Source: Burkholderiales bacterium (lineage in GTDB: Bacteria; Pseudomonadota; Gammaproteobacteria; Burkholderiales; Burkholderiaceae_D). Taken from it: a DNA stretch of 64,000 nt. Positions 58,554-64,000 of this stretch are shown here, one piece after another; positions within the stretch are counted from its first letter, which is position 1, and every line of letters begins with the position of its first letter. The stretch lies in NCBI GenBank assembly GCA_016196925.1, contig JACPWS010000021.1, positions 32,998-96,997 of the forward strand, in the 5' to 3' direction. The notes below the pieces were generated by a model. The model did not search any database. It was given only the letters and a program-made list of their open reading frames with translations, and was not told the origin of the DNA. The translations under genes and the position numbers were made by a program.

Positions 58554-58663
58554 GGTTTGCCGCAAGGTCTTCACAGGTTTGTGATGGCGCTCGGCGGACC
58601 ATATGGCTGAAGTGCTGCATCAATCGAGGGGATGCAGCAGTTCAGCTGGTGCCGGATTCATTA

Positions 58664-58733
58664 GCGCAAACAGAAAGCGTGTTTGCGCCGATGAATAATC
58701 CGCTTAGCCGGATACGAGCGGATTTTAATTTTT
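58664..58733 (+). promoter_or_regulatory. Two hairpins in front of the histone-like gene, possible attenuator
   Basis: GCGCAAAC/GTTTGCGC (58664-58671 and 58681-58688) is followed by AATCCGCT/AGCGGATT (58697-58704 and 58717-58724). The second stem runs into a T-rich stretch (58724-58733), terminator-like, only 38 bases before the ATG. It is either an attenuator in the leader or a terminator for upstream transcripts. No clear promoter was found between 58554 and 58770. Confidence 0.5.
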
Positions 58734-58770
58734 ACCTGATTTTTTCCATCTCAATTGAAGGAGAAACAAA

Positions 58771-59592
58771 ATGGCAACAGCAACGACAGAAGCAAAGAAA
58801 ACTGCCAAGAAGCCGGCAGTTAAGGCGGCAGCTAAGCCTGCTGCGAAAGCAGCTAAACCAGCGGCCAAGGCGGCAGCCAAGCCGGTAGCGAAAAAAGCCG
58901 CAGCGGCGAAACCAGCCAAGGCGGCAGCCAAGCCGGTAGCGAAAAAAGTCGCAGCGGCGAAACCAGCCAAGGCGGCAGCCAAGCCGGTGGCGAAAAAAGC
59001 CGCAGCGGCGAAGCCAGCCAAGGCAGCAGCCAAGCCGGTGGCGAAAAAAGCCGCAGCGGCGAAGCCAGCCAAGGCAGCAGCCAAGCCGGTAGCGAAAAAA
59101 GCCGCAGCGGCCAAGCCAGCCAAGGCAGCAGCCAAGCCGGTAGCGAAAAAAGCCGCCGCCGCCAAGCCAGTCAAGGCAGCGGCCAAGCCGGTAGCGAAAA
59201 AAGCCGCAGCGGCCAAGCCAGCCAAGGCAGCAGCCAAGCCGGTAGCGAAAAAAGCCGCAGCGGCCAAACCAGCCAAGGCAGCAGCCAAGCCGGTAGCGAA
59301 AAAAGCCGCCGCCGCGAAGCCGGCCAAGGCAGCAGTCAAGCCGGTAGCGAAAAAAGCCGCAGCAGCGAAACCGGCCAAGGCAGTAGCCAAGCCTGCAGCA
59401 AAAAAAGTAGCCGCCGTTAAGCCAGTCAAGGCCGCAGCTAAAACTGCAGCCAAGCCGGCAGCGAAAAAAACCGCAGCGAAACCAGCCAAGGCTGCAGCGA
59501 AGCCGGCAGCCAAGGCAGCGACACCTGATGCAAAAACCGTCGTCAGCCCAAATGCCGCCTGGCCTTTCCCGACTGGCAATCGTCCGGCATAG
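58771..59592 (+). CDS. Histone H1-like Lys/Ala/Pro-repeat nucleoid protein
   Basis: A 273-residue, extremely basic, low-complexity protein made almost wholly of Ala, Lys, Pro and Val. Eleven 17-residue repeats (consensus AAAKPVAKKAAAAKPAK, residues 34-220) resemble the C-terminal tails of eukaryotic H1 and of bacterial AlgP/HctB-type proteins. The last 20 residues are different and not basic (SPNAAWPFPTGNRPA), which argues that the end is a real functional segment and the frame is right. GAAGGAGA precedes the ATG. Expected to bind DNA and affect nucleoid structure; target genes unknown. Length probably varies between strains. Confidence 0.9.
   Translation: MATATTEAKKTAKKPAVKAAAKPAAKAAKPAAKAAAKPVAKKAAAAKPAKAAAKPVAKKVAAAKPAKAAAKPVAKKAAAAKPAKAAAKPVAKKAAAAKPAKAAAKPVAKKAAAAKPAKAAAKPVAKKAAAAKPVKAAAKPVAKKAAAAKPAKAAAKPVAKKAAAAKPAKAAAKPVAKKAAAAKPAKAAVKPVAKKAAAAKPAKAVAKPAAKKVAAVKPVKAAAKTAAKPAAKKTAAKPAKAAAKPAAKAATPDAKTVVSPNAAWPFPTGNRPA
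58870..59430 (+). repeat. Tandem repeat, 11 units of 51 bp
   Basis: Units of 51 bases encode 17 residues each. Ten are near-identical, mostly differing at silent sites, and the eleventh is degenerate. A block this regular is prone to slippage and recombination, and whole-unit changes keep the frame. Confidence 0.95.
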
Positions 59593-59631
59593 TTCAGTAT
59601 GCTTGGACGCCTGGTGTTATTCAGGCACAAT

Positions 59632-59670
59632 ACCCACTGTGTGATTCGTCACGCTGTGGGTTTTTTTTTT
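59632..59670 (+). terminator. Terminator after the histone-like gene
   Basis: ACCCAC (59632-59637) pairs with GTGGGT (59656-59661), with a further GTG/CAC pairing inside, and ends in a run of ten T. The next gene starts 12 bases later. Confidence 0.85.
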
Positions 59671-59681
59671 GAGGATTACTT

Positions 59682-60230
59682 GTGCTGCACGGAATTTTTA
59701 CCTTCGTCGTCGATACGGTGACCGGATTATTTGCCGGTTTTCTCCTCTTGCGTTTTTGGATGCAGGTGCAGCGCGTGCGGCCGCCCATGGGTCTGGCGCA
59801 AGCGATCTTCCAATTGACCGATTGGCTGGTGCACCCGATACGGCGACTCGTGCCCGGCTTCGGCGGTTACGATTGGGCGACCCTGATCGCCGCTTTCCTG
59901 GTGGCGCTGTTATCGATGGTGGTGGATGTCTGGCTGATGTCCCAGTTTTCCGTGCTCACCGTGGTCTTGCTGTCGGCCTTCCGCATGCTGCAGTGGGTGT
60001 TGTACGGGCTGATGGCCTTGCTGGTGCTGGAAGCGATCTTCAGCTGGGTCAATCCGCATGCGCCGTTTGCGCCATTTATCCGGGCGCTGAATGAACCGGT
60101 GCTGTCTCCGTTTCGCAAACTGATCCCGCCGCTGGGCGGCATCGATTTTTCGCCGCTGGCCGCCTTGATTTTGTTGCAGGTGTTGAATAAGTTGCTGAAC
60201 GAATTCCTGCCGGTCCTGATCGCGCTTTAA
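59682..60230 (+). CDS. YggT-family membrane protein
   Basis: A 182-residue integral membrane protein with two YGGT repeats, each with two hydrophobic helices. The first is around LFAGFLLLRFWMQVQRV (residues 15-100); the second is around VLEAIFSWVNPHAPFAPFIRALNEPVLSPFRKLIPP (about 115-180). The family is linked to osmotic or potassium tolerance in some bacteria; function is uncertain. It starts with GTG at 59682, with GAGGA seven bases upstream. Its stop overlaps that of the convergent LacI gene. Confidence 0.88.
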   Translation: MLHGIFTFVVDTVTGLFAGFLLLRFWMQVQRVRPPMGLAQAIFQLTDWLVHPIRRLVPGFGGYDWATLIAAFLVALLSMVVDVWLMSQFSVLTVVLLSAFRMLQWVLYGLMALLVLEAIFSWVNPHAPFAPFIRALNEPVLSPFRKLIPPLGGIDFSPLAALILLQVLNKLLNEFLPVLIAL

Positions 60231-61231
60231 GCCTGCAGTCTGGCGGTAGACTGGCGCACCACTAACTGCGACTTCAGCATTTCTCGTCGTAACGGCGTAT
60301 CCGGGAGGGCGATGCGGTCTGCCAGCACCTGGGCCGTCAGCGTGCCGATAGCGTGTTTCGGTTGGGCGATCGTGGTCAGTGGCGGCGTGCTGAACGAAGC
60401 CAGCGCGATATCGTCGTAACCGACTACCGATAGCTGTTGCGGGATGGCGACGCCGGCCTGGTTGGCGGCGCAGATGCCGCCTATCGCCATCAAGTCGTTG
60501 CTGGCAAAAATCGCGCTCGGCCGCTCGGGCAAGGCCAGCAATTGCCGGAAGGCGTTGAAGCCGCCCTGGCTGGTGAAGTCGCTGTGGATCAGGTAATCGG
60601 GTCGCGCGGCCAACCCGGCTTCGGCCAGCGCGCGCAGGTAACCGGCGACGCGGTCGCCGCTGGGCAGCAGGTTTTCCGGGCCGGCCACGCAGGCGATGCG
60701 ACGATGACCGAGTTCTATCAGATATTTAGTAGCTTCGTAGCCGCCCTGTTCATGGTCGGCTTCGATGAAATCGGCCGCGACACCGCTGACTTCGCGGTCC
60801 ACCAGCACCTTGGGTATGCCTTCGTCGGCCAGCAATTGCGTCAATTCTTCATCCGAGCCGGACGACACCAGGATCAGGCCGTCTATGCGTTTTTCCATCA
60901 AGACCCGGATATAGGCGGCCTGCTTCTTCGGGTCGTCATACGAGTTGCACAGGATGATGTTGTAACCGAGCTTGAATGACGCATCTTCTATACCCTGGAT
61001 GATTTCGGCAAAATACGGGTTGGAATTGTTCGGGATCATCATGCCCAGCGTCTGCGTCTTGTCGTTCTTCAGACTGCGCGCCACCGCGCTGGGGATGTAG
61101 CGCAATTCCTGGATCACAGCCAGTACGCGTTCGCGCGCATCTTCGCTGACGACGCGGGTATTGTTGATGACGTGGGAAACGGTAGTGGTGGAGACGCGCG
61201 CTTTTTCAGCGACCTGCTTCATTGTTGCCAT
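60227..61231 (-). CDS. LacI-family transcriptional regulator
   Basis: A 334-residue regulator with the LacI helix-turn-helix at residues 1-55 (MATMKQVAEKARVSTTTVSHVINNTRVVSE). A periplasmic-binding-protein-like effector domain follows (about 60-330, LGMMIPNNSNPYFAEIIQGIE and ASNDLMAIGG). Sequence resembles the RbsR/PurR branch, so the ligand may be a sugar or purine, but this cannot be read directly. It is divergent from the amidohydrolase gene with 88 bases between them, making that gene a likely target. Its stop overlaps the yggT stop by three bases. Confidence 0.9.
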   Translation of the reverse strand: MATMKQVAEKARVSTTTVSHVINNTRVVSEDARERVLAVIQELRYIPSAVARSLKNDKTQTLGMMIPNNSNPYFAEIIQGIEDASFKLGYNIILCNSYDDPKKQAAYIRVLMEKRIDGLILVSSGSDEELTQLLADEGIPKVLVDREVSGVAADFIEADHEQGGYEATKYLIELGHRRIACVAGPENLLPSGDRVAGYLRALAEAGLAARPDYLIHSDFTSQGGFNAFRQLLALPERPSAIFASNDLMAIGGICAANQAGVAIPQQLSVVGYDDIALASFSTPPLTTIAQPKHAIGTLTAQVLADRIALPDTPLRREMLKSQLVVRQSTARLQA

Positions 61232-61319
61232 ATTTGTTTGCCTTTCTGTGGCGAGATTATGCCGCAGGATGGCAGCTGCGGTTAAACTTTTCTGCGATAG
61301 CCAACCTCAAGGAATTCGT

Positions 61320-62600
61320 ATGATCGATCTGCTGCTACGCAACGCCAATTTGCCCGACGGCCGGCGCGGGATGGATATCGCGATACACGATGGCCGCATC
61401 ACGGCGCTCGGCCCGCAACTGGCGCTGACGGCGGCACAGGAAATCGACGCCGCCGGCCATCTGGTGGCGCCGCCCTTGGTCGATGCGCATTTCCACCTGG
61501 ATGCCGTGCTCAGTTACGGCTTGCCGCGCGTGAATCAATCCGGCACCTTGCTGGAAGGCATAGGCTTGTGGGGAGAGTTGAAGACAACGCTGACGCAAGA
61601 TGCCGTCATACAGCGCGCGCTCCAGTATTGCGACTGGGCGGTGGCGCGCGGCTTGCTGGCGATACGCAGCCATGTCGATATCTGCGACGATCGCTTGCTG
61701 GCGGTGGAAGCCTTGCTGGAAGTCAAGCGCCAGGTCGCGCCTTATCTCGATCTGCAGCTGGTCGCGTTTCCGCAAGACGGCTTGCTGCGCAGCCCCGGCG
61801 CTTTCGCCAACCTGAAGCGCGCCATCGCGCTGGGCGTCGAGGTGGTGGGCGGCATCCCGCATTTCGAACGGACGATGGAGCAGGGCGCGGAAGCGGTGCG
61901 CCTGCTATGCGAATTCGCCGCCGAACAAGGCTTGCGGGTCGATATGCATTGCGACGAAAGCGACGACCCGCTGTCGCGCCATATCGAAACCCTGGCCTTC
62001 CATACCCAGCGGCTCGGCTTGCAGGGGCGGGTGGCCGGTTCGCATCTGACCTCCATGCATTCCATGGACAACTACTATGTCAGCAAACTGCTGCCGCTGA
62101 TGCGCGAAGCCGGGGTGGCGGCGATCGCGAATCCGCTGATTAACATCACTTTGCAAGGCCGGCACGACAGTTACCCGAAACGGCGCGGCATGACGCGCGT
62201 GCCGGAATTGCTGGCGGCCGGCGTCGAAGTCGCTTTCGGCCAGGATTGCGTACTCGATCCCTGGTATAGCCTCGGTTCGGGCGACATGCTGGAAGTCGCG
62301 CACATGGGCTTGCATGTGGCGCAGATGACTTCGCAGGCGGCGATGCGTCTATGCTTCGAGGCCGTCACCACGGCGCCGGCGCGGATCTTGGGCCTGGAAG
62401 CTTATGGACTGGAACCCGGTTGCCAGGCCGACCTGGTGATCTTCGACGCCGGCGATTGCGTCGAAGCAATCCGCCTGCGCGCCGCCCGCTTGCTGGTGCT
62501 GCGCCGCGGCCAGATCATCAGCCGGACCGCGCCGCCGCATGCGAGCCTGAGTTTGCCGGGCCGGCCGGCAACGGTCGATTTTCATATCCGTCCGCGCTGA
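61320..62600 (+). CDS. Cytosine deaminase-like amidohydrolase (CodA family)
   Basis: A 426-residue metal-dependent amidohydrolase. All catalytic positions of E. coli CodA have equivalents: His57 and His59 (AHFHLD), Gln152, His210 and Glu213 (HCDESDD), His242 and Asp309. However, the residue after the catalytic Asp, Asp314 in CodA and important for substrate choice, is Cys310 here (FGQDCVLDPW), and the preceding His is Gln. The substrate may therefore not be cytosine. The ATG at 61320 has AAGGA before it; an in-frame ATG at 61161 lies in the LacI gene. No transporter is adjacent. Probably controlled by the divergent LacI protein. Confidence 0.85.
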   Translation: MIDLLLRNANLPDGRRGMDIAIHDGRITALGPQLALTAAQEIDAAGHLVAPPLVDAHFHLDAVLSYGLPRVNQSGTLLEGIGLWGELKTTLTQDAVIQRALQYCDWAVARGLLAIRSHVDICDDRLLAVEALLEVKRQVAPYLDLQLVAFPQDGLLRSPGAFANLKRAIALGVEVVGGIPHFERTMEQGAEAVRLLCEFAAEQGLRVDMHCDESDDPLSRHIETLAFHTQRLGLQGRVAGSHLTSMHSMDNYYVSKLLPLMREAGVAAIANPLINITLQGRHDSYPKRRGMTRVPELLAAGVEVAFGQDCVLDPWYSLGSGDMLEVAHMGLHVAQMTSQAAMRLCFEAVTTAPARILGLEAYGLEPGCQADLVIFDAGDCVEAIRLRAARLLVLRRGQIISRTAPPHASLSLPGRPATVDFHIRPR

Positions 62601-62620
62601 GGCGTTTCGGGTGTTAAAAA

Positions 62621-62692
62621 TACTAGAGGGTAGTATATAAAAAGCCCCCTTTGTTTTCCGCGACGATAGCGCGATTTTTACAGATACTCCCC
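62621..62692 (+). repeat. Dispersed 72-base inverted-repeat element, copy C
   Basis: Begins TACTAGAGGGTAGTATAT and ends ATACTCCCC. It lies between the convergent amidohydrolase and hemL genes. Its core (GACGATAGCGCGATTTTT) resembles that of copy A in reverse orientation. Arms pair less perfectly than in A (one mismatch). Confidence 0.7.
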
Positions 62693-62713
62693 TGATTTAA
62701 TCAAAAATCAGGG
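62690..62713. terminator. Hairpin between copy C and hemL
   Basis: CCCTGATTT (62690-62698) pairs with AAATCAGGG (62705-62713). It overlaps the last bases of copy C and lies 12 bases past the hemL stop. It has no proper T-run, so termination is uncertain. Confidence 0.45.
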
Positions 62714-62724
62714 ATCGTGCTGTA

Positions 62725-64000
62725 TCAGAGTTGCGCGAAGGCCAGCTTGGCGGCCGCGATGGTGGCGGCGATCACGGCATCGTCGTGCTGGGCCGAGACG
62801 AAGCCGGCTTCGAAGGCGGACGGCGCCAGGTATACGCCCTGCTCCAGCATCAGGTGGAAGAAGCGGTTGAATTTTTCCTTGTCGCTGGCCATCATGGCGG
62901 CGTAACTGCCCGGGACTTCCGCTGCAAAATACAGGCCGAACATGCCGCCCACCGCGTCGGCGCAGAAAGTCACGCCGGCTTCCCTGGCCGCTGCCGTCAA
63001 GCCATCGACCAGCTTGCGGGTTTGCGACTCCAGGTTTTCATAGAAGCCGGCTTGCTGAATGAGCTGCAGCGTGCTCATGCCGGCCGCCACCGCCACCGGA
63101 TTGCCGGACAGGGTGCCGGCCTGGTACACGCCGCCCAGCGGCGCCATGTGCGCCATCAGGTCGGCGCGTCCGCCGAAGGCCGCCACCGGCAAGCCGCCGC
63201 CTATCACTTTGCCGAGGCAAGTCAGGTCGGCCCGGACATCGTACAAGGCTTGCGCGCCATGCAAGCCAACCCGGAAGCCGCACATCACTTCGTCGAAAAT
63301 CAGCACGCTGCCGTGCGCCGTGCACAGTTTGCGCATGGTTTGCAGGAATTCCGGGGTGGCGCGGATCAGGTTCATATTGCCGGCCACCGGCTCCACGATC
63401 ACGCAGGCGATCTGCTCGCCCATGGCGGCAAACACCTCTTCCAGTTGCGCGCAATTGTTGTAGTCCAGCACCAGCGTATGTTTGCTGAAATCTTCCGGCA
63501 CGCCGGCCGAGGTCGGGTTGCCGAACGTCAGCAAGCCGCTGCCGGCCTTCACCAGCAGCGAATCGGCGTGGCCGTGGTAGCAGCCTTCGAACTTGATGAT
63601 CTTGTCGCGCCCGGTGGCGCCGCGCGCCAGACGCAGCGCGCTCATGGTGGCTTCGGTGCCGGACGATACCAGGCGCACCTGCTCCACGCTGGGCACCAGC
63701 TTGCAGATTTCTTCCGCCATCTCGATTTCAGCTTCGGTCGGTGCGCCGAAGCTCAGGCCGCGCGCGGCTGCTTCCTGCACCGCCTGTATCACGTCCGGAT
63801 GCGCGTGGCCGACGATGGCCGGGCCCCAGGAGCCGATGTAGTCTATATATTGTTGGTCTTCCGCATCCCAGAAATACGGTCCGGCCGCGCGCTTGATGAA
63901 GCGCGGCGTGCCGCCGACGGAACGGAAGGCGCGCACCGGCGAATTGACGCCGCCGGGCGTGGTTTTCTGGGCGCGGGCGAACAGGATGTCGTTTTTATTC
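62725..64000 (-). CDS. hemL: Glutamate-1-semialdehyde 2,1-aminomutase HemL (start beyond the window edge)
   Basis: PLP enzyme that makes 5-aminolevulinate for heme synthesis in the C5 pathway. The frame stays open to the right edge: before the internal [21 protein letters not shown] it reads [20 protein letters not shown], the family N-terminus. The codon at the edge ends in G, so an ATG spanning 64000-64002 is likely and only the first residue would be missing. [29 protein letters not shown] and the PLP lysine in [16 protein letters not shown] are present. The in-frame GTG at 63936 is not the true start. Confidence 0.96.
   Translation of the reverse strand, partial: NKNDILFARAQKTTPGGVNSPVRAFRSVGGTPRFIKRAAGPYFWDAEDQQYIDYIGSWGPAIVGHAHPDVIQAVQEAAARGLSFGAPTEAEIEMAEEICKLVPSVEQVRLVSSGTEATMSALRLARGATGRDKIIKFEGCYHGHADSLLVKAGSGLLTFGNPTSAGVPEDFSKHTLVLDYNNCAQLEEVFAAMGEQIACVIVEPVAGNMNLIRATPEFLQTMRKLCTAHGSVLIFDEVMCGFRVGLHGAQALYDVRADLTCLGKVIGGGLPVAAFGGRADLMAHMAPLGGVYQAGTLSGNPVAVAAGMSTLQLIQQAGFYENLESQTRKLVDGLTAAAREAGVTFCADAVGGMFGLYFAAEVPGSYAAMMASDKEKFNRFFHLMLEQGVYLAPSAFEAGFVSAQHDDAVIAATIAAAKLAFAQL

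Noticed and set aside
58870..59430. Regular repeat array that might suggest a CRISPR
   Set aside because: Units are directly adjacent with no spacers and encode an in-frame protein repeat.
58725..59630. Hydrophobic-looking 301-codon - strand frame opposite the histone-like gene
   Set aside because: It is the mirror of the 51-bp repeat (an artificial Ala/Gly/Phe/Leu repeat). The + strand frame has a ribosome site, a known composition type and a distinct C-terminus.

Overview
The window is chromosomal core DNA from a betaproteobacterium, most likely an Oxalobacteraceae-type member of the Burkholderiales (inferred from gene order and protein character, not from a search). It holds about 51 protein-coding genes and one small coupled reading frame. 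I see no rRNA, tRNA, CRISPR array, insertion sequence or prophage.

Layout. (1) 1-17.4 kb, + strand: a complete division and cell-wall (dcw) cluster, mraZ-rsmH-ftsL-ftsI-murE-murF-mraY-murD-ftsW-murG-murC-ddl-ftsQ-ftsA-ftsZ. Most genes overlap by 1-4 bases. Four MraZ boxes precede mraZ, and a small reading frame that repeats the start of murC sits between murG and murC. (2) 17.4-26.8 kb: a peroxiredoxin, a GNAT acetyltransferase, lpxC, dciA, an M23 endopeptidase, secA, argJ, an AAA ATPase and a Nudix hydrolase. (3) 26.8-31.7 kb: an alanine catabolism cassette (alanine racemase, D-amino acid dehydrogenase, Rrf2-type regulator, TyrR/PhhR-type sigma54 activator). Its upstream region carries two TyrR boxes, an IHF site and a -24/-12 promoter. 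(4) 31.7-39.7 kb, - strand: ispB, a CBS-domain transporter-like protein, pilB, pilC, pilD, coaE, zapD and the 58-residue yacG. (5) 39.9-43.2 kb, + strand: rplU-rpmA-obgE, then proB. (6) 43.3-50.4 kb: a CNP1-like protein, rppH, proS, a lytic transglycosylase, a SWIB-domain protein, ffh, a cytochrome c assembly-like protein and a PP0621-type protein. (7) 50.4-58.6 kb: the pilS-pilR two-component system and nrdA-nrdB behind a promoter with two NrdR boxes. (8) 58.6-64 kb: a histone H1-like Lys/Ala/Pro repeat protein, a YggT protein, a LacI regulator divergent from a cytosine-deaminase-like amidohydrolase, and hemL, which runs off the right edge.

How the genes work together. The dcw block makes lipid II and builds the divisome, and zapD adds a further FtsZ partner. 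lpxC and ispB supply the envelope with lipid A and quinone side chains. pilB, pilC, pilD, pilS and pilR are type IV pilus functions. The alr-dadA cassette would convert L-alanine through D-alanine to pyruvate, under an activator encoded at its own end.

Signals that ordinary annotation would miss: a roughly 72-base inverted-repeat element present three times (19617, 46309, 62621); the duplicated murC start; the sigma54/TyrR/IHF promoter; a 5'-UTR hairpin before ftsZ; and an lpxC start codon only six bases from its -10 box.
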